Origin: Allopontixanthobacter confluentis
GTDB lineage: Bacteria > Pseudomonadota > Alphaproteobacteria > Sphingomonadales > Sphingomonadaceae
Direction: 5' to 3'
Length of the DNA: 64,000 bases
NCBI RefSeq assembly: GCF_009827615.1
Contig: NZ_WTYU01000002.1
Span: 665,020 to 729,019 of the forward strand
Shown: piece after piece, positions 47,690-55,313 of the stretch
How the letters are laid out: each line of letters begins with the position of its first letter
Numbering within the stretch: the stretch's first letter is position 1
Notes under the pieces: model-generated
What the model saw: only the letters and a program-made list of their open reading frames with translations
What the model was told of the DNA's origin: nothing
Databases searched by the model: none
Made by a program: the position numbers and the translations under genes

Positions 47690-48919
47690 TCAGCTGGCGC
47701 GTTCAAAAATGGCTGCCATGCCCTGACCGCCGCCGATGCACATGGTTTCAAGGCCGAAGCGCACTTCGCGCCGCTGCATTTCATGCGCCATGTCCGCCAG
47801 AATGCGTCCTCCGGTTGCGCCAATCGGGTGGCCCAGCGAAATGCCGGAGCCATTGACGTTGAGCATATCGCGCCGGCTGTCGTCATCAGACCAGCCCCAG
47901 CCTTTCAGCACGGCCAGCACCTGCGGGGCGAATGCCTCGTTCAGTTCCACCATGCCGATATCGTCCCAGCCCATGCCGCTGCGGGTAAACAGGCGGTCAA
48001 CCGCTGGCACAGGGCCAATGCCCATGCGTGATGGGTCGCAGCCTGCCGCGGCCCAGCCATGCAGCCACAGCATCGGTTCCAGCCCCAGTTCTTCAAGTTT
48101 GTCTTCGGCCACGACCAGACAGGCCGATGCCGCGTCATTCTGCTGGCTGGCATTGCCTGCCGTCACCACGGCGTCAGGGTTGGTCTTGCCTTCGATGGCG
48201 CGAAGGGCGCCCAGGCTTTCCATGCTGGCATCGGCGCGGAAACCTTCGTCCTTGGCAAATACCACCGGATCGCCCCGGCGCTGGGGGATTTCCACCGGCA
48301 CCAGTTGCGCGTCAAACTTGCCTTCATCCCATGCCGCCGCAGCGCGTTGGTGGCTGCGCACGGCATATGCATCCGAAGCTTCGCGGCTGATGCCATAATC
48401 CTTCGCCAGGTTTTCCGCCGTTTCGATCATGCCGCTGATCACGCCGAACCGTTCGATCGGCTGCGACATCAGCCGCCCGCGCGTCAGCCGGTCATGCAGG
48501 GTCATGTCGCCAAAGCGCACACCCTGACGCAGATCGGTGGTGTAATGTTCGACGTTGGACATGCTTTCCACGCCGCCTGCCACCACCACGTCAGCCGCGC
48601 CGGTCTGCACCATCATTGCTGCATTGACGACCGATTGCAGGCCCGAACCGCACCGCCGGTCCACCTGATAGCCGGGCACTTCCAGCGGCAGGCCCGCTGC
48701 CAGCCAGCTCCAATGGCCGATGGCTGGCGCTTCGGCGCTGCCATATCCCTGGCTGAAAATCACATCATCGACCCGCTCGGGATCAATGCCGCTGCGTTCC
48801 ACCAGTGCTTTCAGGATGATGGCACCCAGCGCGCCTGCTTCCAGCGGGGCAAGCGCGCCCAGGAATTTGCCCACGGGCGTGCGCAGGGGGCTGACGATGG
48901 CGGCGCGGCGTAATTGCAT
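47690..48919 (-). CDS. Acetyl-CoA C-acetyltransferase (thiolase)
   Basis: Thiolase of 409 residues. The nucleophile is Cys90 in QVDRRCGSGLQSV, the His is in GSGISLGHPIGATGGR and the second Cys is in ETMCIGGGQGMAA. NEAFAPQ is present. It is the last gene of a leftward three-gene unit (acyl-CoA dehydrogenase, CaiB-type CoA transferase, thiolase), 37 nt after the CoA transferase. That context points to acyl-CoA catabolism. Confidence 0.93.
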   Translation of the reverse strand: MQLRRAAIVSPLRTPVGKFLGALAPLEAGALGAIILKALVERSGIDPERVDDVIFSQGYGSAEAPAIGHWSWLAAGLPLEVPGYQVDRRCGSGLQSVVNAAMMVQTGAADVVVAGGVESMSNVEHYTTDLRQGVRFGDMTLHDRLTRGRLMSQPIERFGVISGMIETAENLAKDYGISREASDAYAVRSHQRAAAAWDEGKFDAQLVPVEIPQRRGDPVVFAKDEGFRADASMESLGALRAIEGKTNPDAVVTAGNASQQNDAASACLVVAEDKLEELGLEPMLWLHGWAAAGCDPSRMGIGPVPAVDRLFTRSGMGWDDIGMVELNEAFAPQVLAVLKGWGWSDDDSRRDMLNVNGSGISLGHPIGATGGRILADMAHEMQRREVRFGLETMCIGGGQGMAAIFERAS

Positions 48920-48956
48920 GGATTTCTGTCCCGAGGTTTATGTCGACGTGTTAGTT

Positions 48957-50186
48957 TCAGGGCGTTTGGGCATCGCTGGTGGCGACGATGCCGGAATCGA
49001 TCAGTTTGGCGATTTCGCCGGAACCCAGCCCCAGCTTTTCCACCAGCACTTCTTCGCTGTGCTGGCCCAGATAGGGCGCGGGGCGGGGCGCGCCGCGTTC
49101 CTGCGCGGGCATATTCGCAAACGGTCCGGCGGCAGGATATTCGAACCCGCTCGGGTTGCCGGGCGACGGGCCAAACAGCGGGTTTTCCGCCACCAGCTGC
49201 GGATCGTTCGCGGCTTCGTGCATGGTCCGGTATCGTTCGAATGTGGCCCCGGCGCTGGTCAGCCGGTCTGCCAGCGGCGCATAATCCAGTTTGCCGATCG
49301 CATCCTGAAACAGATCGAACAATTCTGCGCGGTGGGTGAAGCGATTGTGGTCGCTGGTTTCGAAACTGACCCCATGGCGTGTTTCGATCGCGGCAATTCC
49401 GGCACTGAGATCCAGCGCATCAACCAGTGCCTGCCATTGTTTGTTGGTCAGCGCCGCCAGCATCATGCGCTGGCCATCAGCCGTGCGGAAATCCCGCCCG
49501 AAAGCGCCCCAGATGGCATTGCCCAGCCGTTCACGGTCACTGCCGCGATAGAGCATTTCTGCCATGGCACCACTGTTGGCAACGGTGCCGATGGCCACAT
49601 CGCCCAGCGGAATACGCACTTCGCCGCCTTCGCCAGTCATGTCGCGGTGGCGCAGGGCCGCCATCAGGGCAAAAGCGGTATAGGCGCCGGTGATGAAATC
49701 CCATGCGGGCAACATCTGGTTCACTGGCGGGGGGCTGGCGCCCATGTCCACAGGACCGGTCATCAGGGGGTATCCGCTGGCGGCATTGACGGTGAAATCC
49801 ATCGCCTGACGCCCATCGTGCCAGCCCATGATGCGCACGGTTATCATGTCCGCCCGGCCTTCGGCCAGCCGGGCATGGGCCAGGAAGCTTTGTTCCGGCA
49901 CATTGGTGATCAGCTGGCCGGTCCGCCGCGCCAGTTCCGCCACCAGCTCGCGCCCTTCGCCAGACCGCAGGTTCAGCGCCACGCTTTTCTTCGCGCGGTT
50001 GAGGTTTTCCCACGAAAGCGACCGGCCTTCCTCGGTCAGCAGATAGCGGTCATAATCCAGCCCGCCGCCAATCTGGTCCACCCGGATGACTTCCGCGCCC
50101 ATCTGCGCGCAATACAGCCCTGCCGTGGGCGAGGCGACGAAGCTGGATACTTCGATGACCGACAGGCCGGACAGCATCTGATACAT
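48957..50186 (-). CDS. CaiB/BaiF family CoA transferase
   Basis: Class III CoA transferase of 409 residues. The N-terminal LSVIEVSSFVASPTAGLYCA and GAEVIRVDQIGGGLDYD match the family, followed by NRAKKSVALNLRSGEG. The catalytic Asp would be that in GGLDYD or the later MGASPPPVN region; this is uncertain. Substrate is unknown. The ATG overlaps the acyl-CoA dehydrogenase stop by one base, showing tight coupling. Confidence 0.9.
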   Translation of the reverse strand: MYQMLSGLSVIEVSSFVASPTAGLYCAQMGAEVIRVDQIGGGLDYDRYLLTEEGRSLSWENLNRAKKSVALNLRSGEGRELVAELARRTGQLITNVPEQSFLAHARLAEGRADMITVRIMGWHDGRQAMDFTVNAASGYPLMTGPVDMGASPPPVNQMLPAWDFITGAYTAFALMAALRHRDMTGEGGEVRIPLGDVAIGTVANSGAMAEMLYRGSDRERLGNAIWGAFGRDFRTADGQRMMLAALTNKQWQALVDALDLSAGIAAIETRHGVSFETSDHNRFTHRAELFDLFQDAIGKLDYAPLADRLTSAGATFERYRTMHEAANDPQLVAENPLFGPSPGNPSGFEYPAAGPFANMPAQERGAPRPAPYLGQHSEEVLVEKLGLGSGEIAKLIDSGIVATSDAQTP

Positions 50187-51358
50187 CAGGCAGCAGCCCC
50201 GGCAGCAAATTCGCGCAGCATGTTCTTGGCAATGACCAGTTGCAGGATTTGCGTGGTGCCTTCGTAGATGGTGTAGATCCGGCTATCGCGGTAGAACCGT
50301 TCTGCTTCATATTCGGCCAGATAGCCTGCGCCGCCGTGGATCTGCACGCAGCGGTCAGCCACGCGGTTGCACATTTCGGAAGCGAACATCTTGGCGCTGG
50401 CACATTCGATGATGGCCTTGCCCGCATTCGCCCTGGCGCTGGCATCGCGCAACATACATTCCGCAGCGTAGATTTCCGCCCTGCTGTCGGCCAGCATGGC
50501 CTGGATCAGCTGGAAATTGGCAATCGGTTCGCCAAAGGCCTTGCGTTCACTGGCATAGCGCAGCGCCGTATCGAGGATGCGCTGGGCATAGCCGCAACTG
50601 GCAGCCGCCACGGACAGGCGGCCATTGTCGAGGCTCTGCATGGCCGTGGCAAAGCCCTTGCCTTCTTCGCCGCCCAGCAGTGCATCGCCCGGCAGCTTTA
50701 CTTCATCCAGATAGATGTCGGCAATATGGCTGCCGGACTGGCCCATCTTGCGGTCAGGCTTGCCCACCGAAATGCCGGCGCTGTCCATCGGCACCAGGAA
50801 AGCGGACACATGGGCGTTCTTGGCCAGCGTTTCCTGACTGGTGCGGGCCATGATCAGGCCCAGTTTGGCATGGGGCGCATTGGTGATGTAGCGTTTGGAG
50901 CCATTGAGGACGTAGCCATTGCCATCCTTGCGCGCCGTCGTGGCCATGGCCGCGCTGTCTGAACCAGAACCCGGTTCGGTCAGGCCGAAACAGGCGATTT
51001 CACCTGCCGCAAGGCGGGGCAACCATTCCGCTTTCTGTTCTTCGGTGCCTGAATTTTTCAGCGCGGAACATACCATGCCAAGGTTGATCGAGGTGATCGA
51101 GCGATAGGCGGGCAGGGCATAGCTCAGCACCCGGATCGTCTCGACATATTGCGGCACATTCATGCCCGAACCGCCATATTCTTCCGGCATGGTGAGGCCA
51201 AACAGGCCCATTTCGCGCATTTCGTCGATCAGATCCTCGGGGATGCGGTCATTTTCGATGACATCGGCTTCTGCCGGGATCAGCCGTTCGCGGACATAAC
51301 GTTTCAGCTGGTCGATGAACTGGTCGAAAATCTCTGGGTCCATGCCGGTTGCGGACAT
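50186..51358 (-). CDS. Acyl-CoA dehydrogenase
   Basis: FAD-dependent dehydrogenase of 390 residues, first gene of the leftward acyl-CoA catabolic unit. Visible are ACFGLTEPGSGSDSAAM, GLIMARTS after the KRYITNA motif, and the C-terminal catalytic/FAD part QIHGGAGYLAEYEAERFYRD followed by YEGTTQILQLVIAK with the usual Glu base. Chain-length specificity cannot be read. The gene starts 52 bases after the neighbouring lipoprotein gene ends upstream, so it probably has its own promoter there. Confidence 0.94.
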   Translation of the reverse strand: MSATGMDPEIFDQFIDQLKRYVRERLIPAEADVIENDRIPEDLIDEMREMGLFGLTMPEEYGGSGMNVPQYVETIRVLSYALPAYRSITSINLGMVCSALKNSGTEEQKAEWLPRLAAGEIACFGLTEPGSGSDSAAMATTARKDGNGYVLNGSKRYITNAPHAKLGLIMARTSQETLAKNAHVSAFLVPMDSAGISVGKPDRKMGQSGSHIADIYLDEVKLPGDALLGGEEGKGFATAMQSLDNGRLSVAAASCGYAQRILDTALRYASERKAFGEPIANFQLIQAMLADSRAEIYAAECMLRDASARANAGKAIIECASAKMFASEMCNRVADRCVQIHGGAGYLAEYEAERFYRDSRIYTIYEGTTQILQLVIAKNMLREFAAGAAA

Positions 51359-51410
51359 AATGCTTTCCTCTCCTGTCCCCCTGCTGTGCAGGCGGGACGG
51401 TGTTGCGAAT

Positions 51411-51638
51411 TTACGGTGCGGGTTGTTCCCTGCCGGGTGCAGGGTCGCGGGACTGGTTCATGGCTTCAGGCGGCAGACGCTGCGCTTCGATCATTTCGGC
51501 GGCCTCTTCCAGCGCCTGCGCCTCGCTCGCACTGGCGCTGCCGGGGGCGTCATCAGATGAAGCGCCGCCGCAACCGGCCAGCAGGCAGGCGGCTGTCAGG
51601 GGAAGGGCGATGAAAGCCAGCGTGGTGGTGCGTTTCAT
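51411..51638 (-). CDS. Small lipoprotein, Ser/Ala/Glu-rich
   Basis: A 75-residue protein beginning MKRTTTLAFIA with a lipoprotein signal ending LLAGC. The short acidic mature part (EAQALEEAAEMIEAQRL) is probably helical, followed by a Pro-rich end. The ATG at 51638 is chosen as the one at the basic signal-peptide start; the frame extends upstream through a terminator hairpin and is not coding there. Function is unknown. Confidence 0.7.
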   Translation of the reverse strand: MKRTTTLAFIALPLTAACLLAGCGGASSDDAPGSASASEAQALEEAAEMIEAQRLPPEAMNQSRDPAPGREQPAP

Positions 51639-51670
51639 TTCGCCACCATAGCGCCAATGGCACAAAGGAA

Positions 51671-51704
51671 AAGCGGGCGAATCGCCAATCCGATCCGCCC
51701 GCTT
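51671..51704 (-). terminator. Terminator of the 104-residue lipoprotein gene (leftward)
   Basis: AAGCGGGCG (51671-51679) and CGCCCGCTT (51696-51704) are perfect 9-bp arms. On the minus strand they are followed by TTTTCCTTT, as expected for intrinsic termination of the gene ending at 51771. Confidence 0.75.
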
Positions 51705-51770
51705 CAAAAAAGCAGCCCGCTTGCCGCATCACACGGCGCGTTGCTGGCCCAGCCTGTTAGTGTTTACGGC

Positions 51771-52085
51771 TTATTCCTGTTCAGCAGTCGTGCTGGCAGT
51801 TCCGGCAGCCACGGCCGCCACATCGGCAGCAGCAGCAGCAGCAGCTTCGCCTGCGGCATCCGCTTCATTGGCAACAGGGTCAGTCGCAGCAGGCGCAGGG
51901 GCAGTATCAACCGCATTGGCCTGCGTGTCTTCGACAGGTGTTTCAACAACCGCTTCCATGGCGTCATTGGCGGGCATTTCGACCGTGTCGGCTTCTGCCT
52001 CGACCGACGCATCATCCGAACTGCCACAGGCAGACAGCGCCAGAACGGCAAGCGAGGCAAAAGCGGCAGTGGTAAACTTGTTCAT
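51771..52085 (-). CDS. Small Ala-rich lipoprotein
   Basis: A 104-residue protein starting MNKFTTAAF with a lipoprotein signal ending LALSAC. The mature part is acidic and then extremely Ala-rich, including a run of seven Ala encoded partly by (GCA)6 on the plus strand. No domain is recognised. The ATG at 52085 is chosen at the signal peptide; the frame continues upstream antisense to recQ. Composition resembles the lipoproteins at 45485 and 51411. Confidence 0.75.
   Translation of the reverse strand: MNKFTTAAFASLAVLALSACGSSDDASVEAEADTVEMPANDAMEAVVETPVEDTQANAVDTAPAPAATDPVANEADAAGEAAAAAAADVAAVAAGTASTTAEQE
51826..51843. repeat. (GCA)6 trinucleotide microsatellite in lipoprotein gene
   Basis: Six uninterrupted GCA units on the plus strand, encoding poly-alanine in the minus-strand lipoprotein gene. 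Length changes would keep the frame. Confidence 0.8.
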
Positions 52086-52205
52086 CGTGAAAAATCTCCG
52101 AATGGGGTTGCTGGCGCGTTCTAGCGGCGCGGAAATGTATCGGCAAATGCAATTCGCCCACCGGTATCGCAGGATGGGCCATTCACCCATGGCCATGGTT
52201 CTGCC

Positions 52206-54062
52206 ATGGGCCATGCCATGCATGATCTGCCGAATGAATATGCCCCACTTGACGCCATGAACTCTGACGCCATGAACCCTGATGCCATGAATGAGGCGCG
52301 CGCGCATTTGCGCAGTATTTTCGGCTTTGACGATTTTCGCGGGCGCCAGTCCGAAGTGGTGGAACGGGTGATGGGCGGCAAATCCACACTTGCCGTCATG
52401 CCGACCGGCGCGGGCAAATCGCTTACCTATCAGCTTCCGGCCACTGTGCTGGATGGCACCTGCCTTGTGGTATCGCCGCTGATTGCGCTGATGCATGATC
52501 AGCTGCGCTCGGCGCGGGCCAATGGCATCCGCGCCGCCACGCTGACCAGCGCCGACGCTGACTGGCGTGAAACGATGGACGCATTCCGGGCGGGCCAGCT
52601 TGATCTGCTGTATGTCGCGCCGGAACGGGCCAGCCAGCCGCAATTCCGCGATTTGCTGGCATCATCCCCGCTGTCGCTGTTTGCCATCGACGAAGCGCAT
52701 TGCGTGTCCGAATGGGGGCATGATTTTAGGCCGGATTACCGGCAGTTGCGCCCGTTGATGGATGCTTTTGCCCATGTTCCGCGTCTGGCGCTGACCGCCA
52801 CGGCTGATGAACACACCCGCGCGGATATACTGGCCCAGCTGGGCATTCCTGCATCGGGCATGGTGATTGCCGGGTTTGATCGGCCCAATATCCGTTACAC
52901 CATCCGCCACCGTGACAGCGCGGCAAAGCAGATTATCGGATTGATGGCGGAAAATCCGGGGCCGGGAATTGTCTATGCCCCCACCCGCCGCAAGGTAGAA
53001 GCCCTGGCCCAGCAGCTGTCCGCCAGCACCGGACGAAAGGTGCTGGCCTATCATGCCGGACTGCCAGCAGAAGAACGCGCGGCCAATCAGGCGGCATTCG
53101 TGGCGAGCGAGGATATAGTGATCTGCGCCACCATCGCCTTTGGCATGGGGATCGACAAACCCGATGTGCGGTTCGTGGCCCACGCCGGCATCCCCAAATC
53201 AATCGAGGCCTATTATCAGGAAACAGGCCGTGCCGGGCGCGACGGGGATCCGGCCAATGCGGTGATGCTGTGGGGCGCAGGCGATTTTGCGCAGGCCCGC
53301 CAGCGGCTGGGCGAATTGCCCGAAGACCGGCGCACTGGCGAGCGGACACGGCTGGATGCGCTGGCCGCGCTGGTGGAAACGTCTGGCTGCCGCCGGGCCT
53401 TGCTGCTGCGGCATTTTGGCGAAAATCCGCCGGAAAATTGCGGCAATTGCGACAATTGCCTCAACCCGCCCAAAGTGGCCGATATAACGCAGGTGGCGCG
53501 CAAGCTGCTGTCTGCCGTGTACCGCACCGGTCAGAGCTTCGGTTTCGGCCACATCCAGAAAGTGCTGACCGGCAGCGCGGATGACCGCGTGCGCCAGCGC
53601 GGGCATGACCAGCTAAGCGTGTTCGGCATTGTCGGCGCGGATGAAGCCGCCTTGCTGCAACCCATATCCCGGGCATTGCAGGCCCGCGGCGCACTGGTGG
53701 CGACTGACCATGGCGGGCTGGCGCTGGGCGGCAATGCACCGGCCATTTTAAAAGGCGAACAATCGGTTGAAATGGTGCTGCCCCCCACACGCGGCAGCAC
53801 GGCAAAGGGCGGGCGCAAGCGCGGGGACAGCGGCGCCAACCCCGTGGGCGACCCCCTGTTCGAGGCGCTGCGCGATTTGCGCCGCGAAATCGCCACCGAA
53901 GCGCAAATGCCGCCCTACGTCATTTTTCATGACGCAACCTTGCGCGAACTGGCCGCAAAGCGGCCAACCGACCGGGCGGAAATGGCAAGCGTCAGCGGCG
54001 TGGGTGCGCGCAAGCTGGACGCCTATGGCGATGCGTTTCTGGCAGTCATTCGGCAATATTGA
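52206..54062 (+). CDS. recQ: ATP-dependent DNA helicase RecQ
   Basis: 3'-5' DNA helicase for recombination and replication-fork repair. The 618 residues have Walker A MPTGAGKSLTYQLPA, DEAH box FAIDEAHCVSEWGHDFRPDY, motif V/VI region ATIAFGMGIDKPDVRFV and YYQETGRAGRDGDPA, and zinc-binding cysteines in NCGNCDNCL. A winged-helix RQC part and a C-terminal HRDC domain (LRELAAKRPTDRAEMASVSG) follow. The N-terminal leader contains three 15-bp repeats, each with an in-frame ATG (52257, 52272, 52287). The true start may therefore be any of these or the ATG at 52206. Confidence 0.95.
   Translation: MGHAMHDLPNEYAPLDAMNSDAMNPDAMNEARAHLRSIFGFDDFRGRQSEVVERVMGGKSTLAVMPTGAGKSLTYQLPATVLDGTCLVVSPLIALMHDQLRSARANGIRAATLTSADADWRETMDAFRAGQLDLLYVAPERASQPQFRDLLASSPLSLFAIDEAHCVSEWGHDFRPDYRQLRPLMDAFAHVPRLALTATADEHTRADILAQLGIPASGMVIAGFDRPNIRYTIRHRDSAAKQIIGLMAENPGPGIVYAPTRRKVEALAQQLSASTGRKVLAYHAGLPAEERAANQAAFVASEDIVICATIAFGMGIDKPDVRFVAHAGIPKSIEAYYQETGRAGRDGDPANAVMLWGAGDFAQARQRLGELPEDRRTGERTRLDALAALVETSGCRRALLLRHFGENPPENCGNCDNCLNPPKVADITQVARKLLSAVYRTGQSFGFGHIQKVLTGSADDRVRQRGHDQLSVFGIVGADEAALLQPISRALQARGALVATDHGGLALGGNAPAILKGEQSVEMVLPPTRGSTAKGGRKRGDSGANPVGDPLFEALRDLRREIATEAQMPPYVIFHDATLRELAAKRPTDRAEMASVSGVGARKLDAYGDAFLAVIRQY
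52251..52295. repeat. 15-bp tandem repeat, three copies, at the recQ N-terminus
   Basis: Units 52251-52265, 52266-52280 and 52281-52295 follow GACGCCATGAACYCT with few changes. They encode DAMN-S, DAMN-P, DAMN-E and supply three alternative start codons. Confidence 0.85.
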
Positions 54063-54072
54063 CAATTCGCAA

Positions 54073-54108
54073 CTTTGATATAAATATGATATCATAGTCA
54101 TATCAAAG
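54073..54108. promoter_or_regulatory. 36-bp near-perfect palindrome upstream of the SPFH gene (candidate operator)
   Basis: Outer arms CTTTGATAT (54073-54081) and ATATCAAAG (54100-54108) flank the perfect 12-bp palindrome TATGATATCATA (54085-54096). Only the two 3-base spacers break the symmetry. It is strikingly AT-rich against the GC-rich surroundings. Its right end runs into the AAGGAG ribosome-binding site (54106-54111) of the gene starting at 54119, and it begins 11 bases after the recQ stop. An autoregulated operator for the downstream ribbon-helix-helix protein is the simplest reading. Confidence 0.75.
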
Positions 54109-54118
54109 GAGATTCGTC

Positions 54119-55033
54119 ATGGCCCATTCCACAGGGGGAATGAACATCAGCCGCGAAAGCGGCGCAAAAAGTTACAATGGCTATATCATGCTGTTGGTCA
54201 TCCTCGCGCTGCTGGCATTATGCGCGTGGACCCTCAGCAGCGGTTTCCCGCCGCAAGGCGCCGCCAGGGACGAAAAACTCGCCTTTGTCGGCACCGCCAT
54301 TGGCAGCCTGCTGGTGGTGATACTGGTGGCATCGGGCTTCTTCATGCTCCAGCCCAACCAGGCTGCGGTAATCACGCTGTTTGGGGAATATCGCGGTTCC
54401 GAACGGACAGAGGGGCTGCGCTGGGTATGGCCGTGGATGATGCGCAAGAAACTGTCTGCCCGCGCCAACAACATCCATTCCGAACGGGTGAAAGTGAACG
54501 ATCTGCGCGGCAACCCCATCGAAATCGCCTGCAACGTCGTGTGGCGCGTGCGGGATACGGCGCAGGCCAGTTTCGACGTCGATGATTTCCGCGAATTCGT
54601 GAACATCCAGATCGAGGCAGGTCTGCGGACCATCGGCTCGCGTTACCCCTATGATGATATCGAACATGACGAAACCACGCTTCGCGGCGGGGCGGACATC
54701 ATCAATCCGGAATTGCAGGCCGAATTGAACGAACGGCTTGAGGTTGCCGGAATCGTGGTGGACGAAGCGGGGCTGACCCATCTTGCCTATGCACCCGAAA
54801 TTGCCGGCGCCATGCTGCGCCGCCAGCAGGCAGATGCGGTGATTGCCGCCCGTGCCAAGTTGGTCATGGGGGCAGTGGGCATGGTGGAAGATGCGCTGGC
54901 GAAACTGAGCCAGGACGGCATTGTGGAACTGGACGGTGACCGGCGGGCAACCATGGTTTCAAACCTGATGGTGGTCCTGTGCGGGGAACGCGATGTGCAG
55001 CCAGTTGTCAATGCAGGGACGCTTTACCAGTAA
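54119..55033 (+). CDS. SPFH (stomatin/prohibitin)-domain membrane protein
   Basis: A 304-residue membrane protein with two N-terminal hydrophobic helices (about 22-40 and 58-78). The SPFH/band-7 domain follows, beginning QPNQAAVITLFGEYRG, with VNDLRGNPIEIACNVVWRV and DEAGLTHLAYAPEIAGAMLRR, then a helical tail. SPFH proteins form membrane-microdomain cages, but the specific role is unknown. It has a strong AAGGAG site 7 nt upstream, sits behind a 36-bp palindrome and is followed after 18 nt by an Arc-like DNA-binding protein gene. Confidence 0.9.
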   Translation: MAHSTGGMNISRESGAKSYNGYIMLLVILALLALCAWTLSSGFPPQGAARDEKLAFVGTAIGSLLVVILVASGFFMLQPNQAAVITLFGEYRGSERTEGLRWVWPWMMRKKLSARANNIHSERVKVNDLRGNPIEIACNVVWRVRDTAQASFDVDDFREFVNIQIEAGLRTIGSRYPYDDIEHDETTLRGGADIINPELQAELNERLEVAGIVVDEAGLTHLAYAPEIAGAMLRRQQADAVIAARAKLVMGAVGMVEDALAKLSQDGIVELDGDRRATMVSNLMVVLCGERDVQPVVNAGTLYQ

Positions 55034-55051
55034 CGCGAAGGGTTAGACCTG

Positions 55052-55252
55052 ATGCCCACTTCTGCCAGAAAAGCCTTTGCGCTCCGTCTCGACCCGGCAG
55101 TCCATGCCGCGGTCGAACGGCTGGCGGGGGCAGAATTGCGATCTGCCAATGCGCAGATCGAAATCCTTCTGCGCGAGGCGCTGCAAAAGCGGGGGCTGAA
55201 GGTAGGCACATCGGAAAAGCCGCGCCGGGGCAGGCCAGCGCAGGGCGATTGA
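55052..55252 (+). CDS. Arc-like ribbon-helix-helix DNA-binding protein
   Basis: A 66-residue basic protein. The strand KAFALRLDPAVHAAVERLA and the helix AELRSANAQIEILLREALQK form the ribbon-helix-helix dimer pattern of Arc/CopG-type repressors. A basic tail (KPRRGRPAQG) follows. It is 18 nt downstream of the SPFH gene and surely co-transcribed. It is the natural candidate to bind the palindrome at 54073-54108 and control the pair. No toxin-like partner is adjacent. Confidence 0.8.
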   Translation: MPTSARKAFALRLDPAVHAAVERLAGAELRSANAQIEILLREALQKRGLKVGTSEKPRRGRPAQGD

Positions 55253-55313
55253 AAGGCTCAGGCGCAGTTGGCCAGTGATGAATAATTAACCAAACTTGGT
55301 CCAAACCGGTGTC

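Noticed and set aside
55052-55252. Antitoxin of a toxin-antitoxin pair
   Set aside because: The RHH fold fits an antitoxin, but no toxin-like gene overlaps or adjoins it. Its partner is the SPFH gene, so regulation of that gene is the simpler reading.
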